Source: Przewalskia tangutica (taxonomy: Eukaryota > Streptophyta > Magnoliopsida > Solanales > Solanaceae). Taken from it: a DNA stretch of 64,000 nt. Location of the stretch: the NCBI GenBank assembly GCA_029844215.1, contig JAQGDG010000047.1, positions 1 to 64,000 of the forward strand. The letters are read 5' to 3'. A program made the translations under genes and the position numbers. The notes beneath the pieces are model-generated. The model did not search any database, was not told the origin of the DNA, and saw only the letters and a program-made list of their open reading frames with translations. This document shows positions 48,383 through 58,524 of this stretch, piece after piece (the stretch's first letter is position 1; each line of letters begins with the position of its first letter).

Positions 48383-51357
48383 AAAATCTAACCATGTGAC
48401 GCGCCCGTGGCATCCCACCTCACTGTCGGCGTACACATATACAACACATATAAACCTATATATATATATCTCATGCCCGTGGAATCCCTCATCTCGGGTA
48501 CATGACTTCATGGGGAGCTAATCCATGGAGTAGTAATCGTATCCGGGAATTTAACCCGCATCCTGGTCGCATGCCTCGGAATCCCTCATCGTAAGCATGT
48601 CCAAGGCGCATGCCTCGGAATCCCTCATCGTAAGCATGTCCAAGGATCAACCACACTGGATGCATACCCGTGGAATCCCACATCACTGCCGGTACGTCCA
48701 GGTAAGCTCATACTATGACAATGGAAGCATACCCGTGGAATCCCACATCACTGCCGGTACGTCCAAGTAAACTCATACTGCATGCCTCGGAATCCCTCAT
48801 CGTAAGCATGTCCAAGGTGCATGCCTCAGAATCCCTCATCGTACGCATGTCCAAGGGTCAACCACCATGGAAGCATACCCGTGGAATCCCACATCACTGC
48901 CGGTACGTCCAGGTAAACTCATACTAGGACAATGGAAGCATACCCGTGGAATCCCACATCACTGCCGGTACGTCCAAGTAAACTCATACTGCATGCCTCG
49001 GAATCCCTCATCGTAAGCATGTCCAAGGTGCATGCCTCGGAATCCCTCATCGTACGCATGTACAAGGATCAACCACACTGGATGCATACCCGTGGAATCC
49101 CACATCACTGCCGGTACGTCCAGGTAAACTCATACTAGGACAATGGAAGCATACCCGTGGAATCCCACATCACTGCCGGTACGTCCAAGTAAGTTCACAA
49201 TAAGACAATGGAAGCATACCCGTGGAATCCCACATCACTGCCGGTACGTCCAAGCAACATCATAACTTCTTTAGACTTCCATTTACATACAAAATGGACC
49301 TCATTTTACAACCTTAAGGCACTTTTCATATCACTTAACAAGTCCGGGGAAAAATTCAACCCAAAGTACTATGTATTTCTACTCTTTCCAAAGATCCCTT
49401 TTCCACATAAGACCCCAAGATACTAACACCCGTAGTATCAAGGCTCATCTACAATTCAAACAAGTCACTATATTATTAGAAATATACTTCGGCTCCTACA
49501 TCAAGTGACCCTCATTTAAACTTTAAGCAATTGATGCCTTTAAATCAAATTGCCCTTCTTAGTTTCAATTCTTTCCTCTAGGCTTACTTATCCAAGAAAA
49601 ACCATTTCTTTAACCTTCCATAAAGTTATTATACCAACTTCCCATAAAGCCGTTATATTAACTTTATGCTTTAGAAACTAAGACAATCTTTTCCTTTCAT
49701 AAGGCCGTCATAACTAACTTCCCATAAAGCCGTTATAACTCCTTATGTCTTAGACAACTTCGTTCTTTTTATGACCAAGAGACTTGTACTTCGAATCAAG
49801 TTACACAACTTTCGAAAACGCTTCAAGTCTCTTTACTTTAGAAGGCAAAATTCTTAACTTAGAAAACAAGTTCTTATCTTTATAATAGTTCCATACTTTT
49901 TCACATCAAGGAGTCCTTGTCTACCCCATTAGAAGTACCCATTCTTATAACCTTTCCTCACGGACAAGTGAGTTAGTCCTCTAACTCAACCAACTAGGCA
50001 TCTTTAAAACAAGTCAAGTATATCAAAATGACTTTACCTTATTTAAATCACGTACGTCTACCGTACCATATAGTTATAACTACTCATGCTCAAGTGATAA
50101 GAAAGTTTCCACATACCTCTTATGTTTAATCCAATTGCCAAGTCCAAAATGCCTTCCGTAGATGTCAACCTATAATGACCATAATACGTCTATTAGCTTC
50201 TAGCTTCAACGTAGAATATTCTAATGTAAAGTCCCTTGTTCTACGGGAAAAATTGGACAGCACTTCCTTTGTTTCTACGTACTTTTCCACCTTTTTCAAG
50301 GTCCGAATTCAATAACCAAACGCCGCATTTAAGGCACAACAATTCAGCTAACCAAAAGGGGATTACACGCCTTTACAGGACGCGTAAAATTCTGCCCCAC
50401 AATAATACAAATCAAACCAATAATTCCAAGCCACATTCGGCTATAATATTACAACAATTATCAATTTCCTTTTAATCCAACTCGTTATTCCAACATGGTA
50501 TATAAAATCATAACCAATTATATACCCTCCTATTTATAACATGCAATGATTTTAAGCTAACAACCGAATTGATTACAACATGAGTGGCTAACATGCCCAT
50601 TTTCGGTTTTCAACAAGACGACAAGATCCATATCTTTTCAAACTTTAATATAACAGCCTCAGGCTCATTTCTTACACAAGAAGTTGAAGGTTTTACCTCA
50701 AGAAGCCCTCTTTCCGAAATCTTCTTCACTTTAAAATCGCCCACTCGAACTCTCTACAAGCTTTCCAACATTTTTCCTTCTTGAAGCCTTTCCAAAAATC
50801 TCACCGGGGTTCATCAATTTGAGAGAGATGAGGGGAATTTTTCTTAGGGAAACCCTTGCAAATGGCCAAGTCTTGAAGACTTGGCCCTAAATTAAGACCC
50901 TCACTTAGTCAAAAGATGGGAGGGACACTTGTCACCCTCCCATAGGCCTTCTATCAAAATATCCCCTATTTTTCGCCCCTTTCTGCGTAAAAATCCGCGC
51001 CCAGCGCGCGCTCATCCTCGAGGACTGTCGACTATGCTCGCGCGGCCCTGCGGCAATGACGCGCGCGGCGCTGCTGGAAATCTGCCCTCTGCGTCAGCCC
51101 ACAGAACTTCTAACGCCCATAACCTCCCACCCCGATATACAATCGACGAGTGGTTTGTTGCGTTGGAAACTAGACTCAACAACCTTCATACTAGTCTCTT
51201 AAAACTCCTCAAAACTCCTACGGAACTAGGAGATATACCGCTCCAAAGTTGACTGAAAGTCTGCCCACAACCTTTTTCCAACCCAACTTTCCAAATTCAT
51301 ATCTTATTTCCTTTCATACGTTCTTAACTTAACCTCTTGAATTTACGGGGTGTAACA
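48383..51357 (-). mobile_element. Element G, 3' LTR (first about 0.66 kb missing)
   Basis: A minus-strand LTR, collinear with 53879-56888 and ending ACGGGGTGTAACA. The missing left part (equivalent to 53218-53878) is displaced by E and should lie left of the window. It contains the 211-bp minisatellite, an AT-rich body with repeated ACTTCCCATAAAGCCGTTAT, and a GC-rich segment at 51000-51110. Relative to the sister LTR it lacks about 27 bp near 50670. Confidence 0.9.
48590..49256 (-). repeat. Minisatellite in G's 3' LTR (211-bp higher-order unit)
   Basis: Two short motifs alternate: CATACCCGTGGAATCCCACA..CACTGCCGGTACGTCC and TGCATGCCTCGGAATCCCTC..ATCGTAAGCATGTCC. They form a higher-order unit of 211 bp (ATGGAAGCATACCC at 48721 and 48932), with extra partial copies at both ends. 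The same array occurs in the other LTR (54060-54744), so it predates insertion. The short peptides it encodes are by-products of the repeat. Confidence 0.9.
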
Positions 51358-51716
51358 TTCTTCCCCCCTTAGAAACATTCGTCCCCGAATGTTCTTTTGG
51401 AGTCAATCTAATACTCATCGTACTTACAATTAATGGAACTTTATTATGTCGCTTATGACCCTAAGATATCGCACTCGCATACCCATCCATCCTTGTCAAC
51501 CAAGGAAACAGATCCCAAGGGTGCACCAACGCTAATTACTCCCATTCAAGGCCTAAAATGTTGCTCTTATCATACTTCCCACCTACTGCTAGCATACATA
51601 CATAGTCTCAATGTAATCTGTTCATGACACTTAAACATATAACAACTTTATCATGCATACAAGTCTCTAAAGGATAAAAAATATACCTGAAATCGCATAG
51701 GCGGGTAAAAGGACCG
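51358..51716 (-). mobile_element. Element G interior, 3' non-coding end
   Basis: About 360 bp between the gag stop and the 3' LTR. It holds the reversed polypurine tract (TTCTTCCCCCCTTAG) and the hairpin AACATTCG-TCCC-CGAATGTT at 51374-51393. A pol region of 3-4 kb would be expected here and is absent. Confidence 0.85.
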
Positions 51717-53010
51717 CTAAAACTGGGAACTGCTACCACGACCTCTGCCGCGGCCTGTCGGTGCATGAACATCCTGCCTAGCCGTTGAAGGTGAAGAACC
51801 CGCAACTGACCCATTAGACTGTGCTACCCCACCAGTGCCACCCCTGGTCGGACAGCCGCGCCAAATGGCCTTTGGCGCATAACAAGTTGTCGACCTAGTC
51901 CGACATTCCCCAAAATGAGCTCTACCACAGTAACCACACCGATGCAAAGGTGGCCTCCCCTGGCTACTATCCCCAGACATCTGTGAACCAGCAGCCCCGG
52001 AGCCCTGACCCGCTCCCGAATATCCCTGGCGGTCAAACCACCCGCCAGAAGGCCGAGAAGGAGCACTCTGCGTCGGCTGAAATGTAGACCTAGCCTGTTG
52101 CTGAGGCTGTCCGCCTCGAAAACTATCCTGAAACTCTGTCGTCCTGGCCCTCTTGGGCTGGACTAAATCTGGCTGGCTCTCTCTCTCCCTATCCTCAATC
52201 CCTTGTGCATAAGCCTGCATCCTGGCAATATCCATACACAGGTGAAGAGCTACCCTGCATACGCGGTAACCATATATCGGTCTAGTCCCATCACATAGCG
52301 GTGAACTCTGTCGCCATATCCGCCATAGTGGCATACCTGGCCAATGAGTCAAATTCCAGGTTGTATTCTCTGATGGTCCTCCCATTCTGTCTCAATGCCA
52401 AGAACCTATCCAGGCGGGCTCTCCTCGTCTTAGGAGGCAAAAAGTGATCGAGGAAGGCTTCCGTGAACTCATCCCAAACAGCTGGAGGAGCACCCACACC
52501 TCTAGACAACACCCACGACTCAAACCAGTTCAACGCAATATCGCGTAACCGGTAAGACGCTAACACAACGGACTCCGTCTCCGAGGCCCTAAGCACCTGC
52601 ATAGTCTGCTGCACCTGCCGAATGAACTCCTGAGGGTCCTCCTCAGAACTCGAACCATAGAATTCGGGTGGATTGCAACTCAGAAAGTCCCGAATCCTCA
52701 AACTATCGGCTCTAGGGTTAGCACGGCTCCTGCTTCGCTTGCCGCCTGCAATGCTAGTCAATAATCGGATTTGCTCTCCGTAATCTCTATACTCAGCCCC
52801 TGGCTGTGGAACTGGAGGCTCAGGTACCGGAACCTCTGGTGTTATTGCCGCTCTCGGCCCCTCTAATACTGCCGGCGTGACTGAACTCGCCGATCCCCCC
52901 ATATTCTCAGGCATAGCCTGGGCCTGATTCCTAGAAATCCTCTGTGTACCACTAACAACTCTTGCTGTTGCCTTGCCCTTCTGGGCCCTGGTCGCCTTCC
53001 GTGGAGGCAT
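51717..53010 (-). pseudogene. Element G gag (one frameshift, pol absent)
   Basis: The capsid/nucleocapsid gene of a Ty3/gypsy element. The first open frame (53010-52291, 239 codons) starts MPPRKATRAQKGKA. It carries the retrotransposon gag domain (about residues 108-235): FLSCNPPEFYG, DPQEFIRQVQ, LRDIALNWFESW, WDEFTEAFLDHFLP, RTIREYNLEFDSLARYA. A frameshift lies near 52290-52340. The second frame (to 51717) continues with ARMQAYAQGIEDRERE, a Q/G/S-rich linker and a CGYCGRAHFGEC zinc-binding motif. The second knuckle (expected C-x2-C-x4-H-x4-C) is reduced to CYAPKAIWRGC. It ends GRGRGRGSSSQF and a stop. This is the best-preserved gag in the window. Confidence 0.9.
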
Positions 53011-53201
53011 AACTGATACATAAGAATAGGTCAGAGAGGATTCAGCCTAGTAGGACAGCTCTACTGCACGATCTCAAAGAGAGAAGAATGGAAACAAATC
53101 CTAAATGTCCTGCAGCCTCCTGATTATAGATGTGGTGCACAACACATCAATAATCAAGACTCTACTAGACACGGTCTGTAGACACTTTCCGAGGACTAAC
53201 T

Positions 53202-53213
53202 GCTCTGATACCA
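53202..53213 (-). other. Primer-binding site of element G (intact)
   Basis: Reverse complement TGGTATCAGAGC, a full 12-base match to the initiator-Met tRNA 3' end, four bases from the LTR. Confidence 0.9.
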
Positions 53214-53217
53214 CTTT

Positions 53218-56200
53218 TGTCACGACCCAACCCCGGGCCCGCAACTGGTGCCCTACCTGGGCACCCTTCCAGGTATACATCAGAGATAATCAGCGGAAAC
53301 ATACATAAACTTAACAATGAAATAAATAATAGGTTAGCCGATAAGGCTACCTTCCTGGATATAAACAAATCCAAAAGCAGTTACCTCAATTTTTTTTTAT
53401 AAAGTGACCCACTAGATATGACTACAGACCTCTAAGAGTTTACATAACAACCGGTGACAGGGCCCCGCCATACCCCTGAATGTACAAAAGTCAACAACTT
53501 CAGGGAACCATACCAAAGACAAAGCCTCCGGAGAAATGGAGCTTTCCGAGAACGGAACCGTGATCCTAGGAGTACGGATCAACAAGCTATGTACCTCAAC
53601 CTGCGGCATGAACGCAGCCCCCCGAAGGAGGTCAGTACAAAATATGTACCAAGTACTGTAATTTAAATCATAATAGTCAAAAATACAGCTGAAGACATAT
53701 ATGATAACCCAATTAACAGTACATTGTGCCTTACTGAAGTGGAAGTAATGAAAGTCAGTTTTACCTTGTACAACCTGTTTCAACATATGAACGATAGTCA
53801 CACCAGGGCTATGAACACCAGCCCTCAAATATCAAAGCGCGCCCGTGGGATTCCCCATCACTGCCGACCGCTAGGTGTAAAATCTAACCATGTGACGCGC
53901 CCGTGGCATCCTACCTCACTGTCGGCGTACACACATACAACACATATAAACCTATATATATATATCTCATGCCCGTGGAATCCTCATCTCGTACATGACT
54001 TCAGGGGAGCTAATCCATGGGTAATCGTCGATTCGAATTTAACCCGCATCCTGGTCGCATGCCTCGGAATCCCTCATCGTAAGCATGTCCAAGGCGCATG
54101 CCTCGGAATCCCTCATCGTAAGCATGTCCAAGGATCAACCACACTGGATGCATACCCGTGGAATCCCACATCACTGCCGGTACGTCCAGGTAAGCTCATA
54201 CTATGACAATGGAAGCATACCCGTGGAATCCCACATCACTGCCGGTACGTCCAAGTAAACTCATACTGCATGCCTCGGAATCCCTCATCGTAAGCATGTC
54301 CAAGGTGCATGCCTCGGAATCCCTCATCGTACGCATGTCCAAGGGTCAACCACTATGGAAGCATACCCGTGGAATCCCACATCACTGCCGGTACGTCCAG
54401 GTAAACTCATACTAGGACAATGGAAGCATACCCGTGGAATCCCACATCACTGCCGGTACGTCCAAGTAAACTCATACTGCATGCCTCGGAATCCCTCATC
54501 GTAAACATGTCCAAGGTGCATGCCTCGGAATCCCTTATCGTACGCATGTCCAAGGATCAACCACACCGATGCATACAGCGGAATCCCACATCATCGCGCC
54601 AGATGCGTCGGTAAACTCATACCAGGACAATGGAAGCATACCCGTGGAATCCCACATCACTGTCGGTACGTCCAAGTAAGTTCACAATAAGACAATGGAA
54701 GCATACCCGTGGAATCCCACATCACTGCCGGTACGTCCAAGCAACATCATAACTTCTTTAGACTTCCATTTACATACAAAATGGACCTCATTTTACGACC
54801 TTAAGGCACTTTTCATATCACTTAACAAGTCCGGGGAAAAATTCAACCCAAAGTACTATGTATTTCTACTCTTCCCAAAGATCCTTTTTCCACATAAGAC
54901 CCCAAGATACTAACACCCGTAGTATCAAGGCTCATCTACAATTCAAACAAGTCACTATATTATTAGAAATATACTTCGGCTCCTACATCAAGTGACCCTC
55001 ATTTAAACTTTAAGCAATTGATGCCTTTAAATCAAATTGCCCTTCTTAGTTTCAATTCTTTCCTCTAGGCTTACTTATCCGAGAAAAACCATTTCTTTAA
55101 CCTTCCATAAAGTTATTATAACCAACTTCCCATAAAGCCGTTATATTAACTTTATGCTTTAGAAACTAAGACAATCTTTTCCTTTCATAAGGCCGTCATA
55201 ACTAACTTCCCATAAAGCCGTTATAACTCCTTGTGTCTTAGACAACTTCGTTCTTTTTATGACCAAGAGACTTGTACTTCGAATCAAGTTACACAACTTT
55301 CGAAAACGCTTCAAGTCTCTTTACTTTAGAAGGCAAAATTCTTAACTTAGAAAACAAGTTCTTATCTTTATAATAGTTTCATACTTTTTCACATCAAGGA
55401 GTCCTTGTCTACCCCATTAGAAATACCCGTTCTTATAACCTTTCCTCACGGACAAGTGAGTTAGTCCTCTAACTCAACCAACAAGGTATCTTTAAAACAA
55501 GTCAAGTATATCAAAATGACTTTACCTTATTTAAATCACGTACGTCTACCGTACCATATAGTTATAACTACTCATGCTCAAGTGATAAGAAAGTTTCCAC
55601 ATACCTCTTATGTTTAATCCAATTGCCAAGTCCAAAATGCCTTCCGTAGATGTCAACCTATAATGACCATAATACGTCTATTAGCTTCTAGCTTCAACGT
55701 AGAATATTCTAATGTAAAGTCCCTTGTTCTACGGGAAAAATTGGACAACACTTCCTTTGTTTCTACGTACTTTTCCACCTTTTTCAAGGTCCGAATTCAA
55801 TAACCAAACGCCGCATTTAAGGCACAACAATTCAGCTAACCAAAAGGGGATTACACGCCTTTACAGGACGCGTAAAATTCTGCCCCACAATAATATAAAT
55901 CAAACCAATAATTCCAAGCCACATTCGTCTATAATATTACAACAATTATCAATTTCCTTTTAATCCAACTCGTTATTCCAACATGGTATATAATATCCTA
56001 ACCAATTATATACCCTCCTATTTATAACAGGCAATGATTTTAAGCTAACAACCGAATTGATTACAACATGAGTGGCTAACATGCCCATTTTCGGTTTTCA
56101 ACAAGACGACAAGATCCATATCTTTTCAAACTTTAATATAACAGCCTCAGGCTCATTTCTTAACTACTATAACTTGAAATCTTCAATTACACAAGAAGGT

Positions 56201-56888
56201 GAAGGTTTTACCTCAAGAAGCCCTCTTTCCGAAATCTTCTTCACTTTAAAATCGCCCACTCGAACTCTCTACAAGCTTTCCAACATTTTTCCTTCTTGAA
56301 GCCTTTCCAAAAATCTCACCGGGGTTCATCAATTTGAGAGAGAGGAGGGGAATTTTTCTTAGGGAAACCCTTGCAAATGGCCAAGTCTTGAAGACTTGGC
56401 CCTAAAATAAGACCCTCACTTGGTCAAAAGATGGGAGGGACACTTGTCACCCTCCCATAGGCCTTCTATCAAAATATCCCCTATTTTTCGCCCCTTTCTG
56501 CGTAAAAATCCCGCCTTGGCGCCGCGGCGCCTCATCCTCAGAGGACTGTCAGAATTATCGGCGCCGCGGCCCTGCTGACGACGCCGCGGCGCTGCGACGC
56601 CTGCTGGGAAATCTGCCCTCTGCATCAGCCCACAGAACTTCTAACGCCCGTAACCTCCCACCCCGATGTCCAATCGATGAGTGGTTTGTTGCGTTGGAAA
56701 CTAGACTCAGCAACCTTCATACTAGTCTCTTAAAACTCCTCAAAACTCCTACGGAACTAGGAGATATACCGCTCCAAAGTTGACTGAAAGTCTGCCCACA
56801 ACCTTTTGCCAACCCAACTTTCCAAATTCATATCTTATTTCCTTTCGTACGTTCTTAACTTAACCTCTTAAATTTACGGGGTGTAACA
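53218..56888 (-). mobile_element. Element G, 5' LTR (complete)
   Basis: A 3.67 kb minus-strand LTR from TGTCACGACCC to ACGGGGTGTAACA. It holds the minisatellite at 54060-54744 and a GC-rich segment at 56510-56600 with palindromic GGCGCCGCGGCGCC-like text. The sister LTR at 51000-51110 shows the same segment with CAG reduced to CG. It is inserted in H's LTR; the right flank is ATGTT (56889-56893). Confidence 0.92.
54060..54744 (-). repeat. Minisatellite in G's 5' LTR (211-bp higher-order unit)
   Basis: The counterpart of 48590-49256: same motifs, same 211-bp period (ATGGAAGCATACCC at 54209 and 54420). One unit near 54565-54605 has decayed at CTG/CCG sites. Confidence 0.9.
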
Positions 56889-58058
56889 ATGTTAAACTTG
56901 CCTATGCTAGTTGTGATAGCCTCTGTTGTGTAAGGGTGGTATTACTATGTTACCGCGTCTCTCGGTGGGCCTACCGACTTGTTGTGAACTTACTAGGCAT
57001 CTGGCGTGACGGAGGATTCCACGGGTATGCTTCCATTGTTATTGCCACATGGACATGTCTACACCGATAAGGGATTCCGGGGGCATACGGCCATGCAACG
57101 GGTTACACTCCCGGTATATTATTATTCTCACATGGGCATGTCTACACCGATGAGGGATTCCGGGGTCATGTGGCCATTATTATTACTCCATGGGCTAGCT
57201 CCCCATGAAGACCTGTCTACACCGATGAGGGATTCCGGGGGCATGTTATATACGATTATTACTCCATGGGCTAGCTCCCCATGAAGACCTGTCTACACCG
57301 ATGAGGGATTCCGGGGGCATGTTATATACGATTATTACTCCATGGACTAGCTCCCCATGAAGACATGTACCGTGATGAAGGATTCCACGGGCATGTTATA
57401 TATATATATGTATTTTATATGTGTACGCTGACAGTGAGGTAGGATGCCACGGGTGCGTCACATGGTTATTTGTTACACCCACGACTGCCGGCAGTAATGG
57501 AGGATTCCATGGGCAAGAGATATATATATATATGTATTGTATATGTGTACGACGACAGTGAGGTAGGATGCCACGGGCGCGTCACATGATTATGGTTTAT
57601 GTCATAGACTGCCGGCAGTGAGGAAGGAGTTCCACGGACATGATGACTTTGAGGGCGTAAGTCCCTGACTTAGAGGGCGTAAGTCCCTTACTTGACATAA
57701 CTGCTTATATATGGTGTACTGTAGTTTGGTTATCATATATGTCTCCTATTTTATATATAGACTGTTATGATTTCATTACGCATTTTTTCGCCACATACTG
57801 TACTTGTGACCTCCTTCTGGGCCGCGTTCATGCCGAGTAAGTACACCGGTTGTTGATCCTCGCTCATAGGATCACGGTTCTATGTATTGGGAAGCTCCGT
57901 TTCTCTGGAGGCTTATCTTTTGGTATAGTCCCCTGTCATTGTAGGTACCTGTACATTTAGGGGTATGGCGGGGCCCTGTCCCGTCATAGTTGTTATAAAA
58001 ACTCTTAGAGGTCTGTAGTAATGTTGTGGGCAGGGTTTGTAAAGGATGTAACTGTTCG

Positions 58059-58097
<39 letters not shown>

Positions 58098-58241
58098 AGG
58101 TGACCGTTTTGGTTAGCCTGTTTCTTATTTCATATTGTTCATATCTTTGAGTTTTTATTTCCGCTGATTTTTCACTAATGTATTATCACTAGGGTGCCTG
58201 GGGTAAGGCACCAGTCGCGGGCCCGAGGTCGGGTCGTGACA
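56889..58241 (+). mobile_element. Element H, 5' LTR remnant (3' part)
   Basis: The 3' 1.35 kb of a plus-strand LTR ending GGTCGGGTCGTGACA, followed by an intact PBS. It contains a 76-bp tandem repeat (57130-57370), three degenerate copies of CTGCCGGCAGT..GAGG, the GGAAGCTCCGTTTCTCTGGAGG hairpin common to the other LTRs, and a TA microsatellite (about 58063-58091). The left part is displaced by G and should lie left of the window. Confidence 0.85.
57130..57375 (+). repeat. 76-bp tandem repeat in H's LTR
   Basis: Three to four copies of a unit with GTCTACACCGATGAGGGATT, GGGGGCATGTTATATACG and CTCCATGGGCTAGCTCCCCA. ACCTGTCTAC recurs at 57211 and 57287. The unit is related to the minisatellite of G (read on the other strand), which fits a common hypervariable LTR segment. 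Confidence 0.8.
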
Positions 58242-58245
58242 AAAG

Positions 58246-58257
58246 TGGTATCAGAGC
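58246..58257 (+). other. Primer-binding site of element H (intact)
   Basis: TGGTATCAGAGC, a perfect initiator-Met tRNA complement, four bases after the LTR. Confidence 0.9.
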
Positions 58258-58447
58258 AGTTAATCCTCGGAAAGTGTCTACAGACCGTATCTAGTAGAGT
58301 CTTGATTATCGGCGTGTTGTGCACCACACCTATAATCAGGAGGCTGCAGGATATTTAGGATTGGTTTCCATTCTTCTCACTCTGAGATCGTGCGATAGTG
58401 CTGTGTTATAAGTTGGACCCCCTCTGACGTATTCTTATGTATCAGTT

Positions 58448-58524
58448 ATGCCTCCACGCAAGGCAACCAGGGCCCAGAAGGGCAAGGCAGCAGAGGGAGC
58501 TGCGAGTATAACACAGAGGTTTGT
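58448..58524 (+). pseudogene. Element H gag, first 25 codons, cut by element I
   Basis: The ATG at 58448 opens MPPRKATRAQKGKAAEGAA, nearly the same as the gag start of G. It is interrupted at 58525, where LTR I begins. The remainder of H should lie right of the window. Confidence 0.85.

Noticed and set aside
48715..54614. Repeated short ORFs (MEAYPWNPTSLPVRP...) that could suggest a peptide family
   Set aside because: They are translations of the LTR minisatellite, occur in both LTRs, and have no codon constraint or start context of their own.
58063..58091. TA dinucleotide run as a regulatory or origin element
   Set aside because: A simple microsatellite in H's LTR; other LTRs have only a few TA units there.
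58246..58257. A tRNA gene suggested by the Met-tRNA complement
   Set aside because: Only the 12-base primer-binding site is present; there is no cloverleaf around it.
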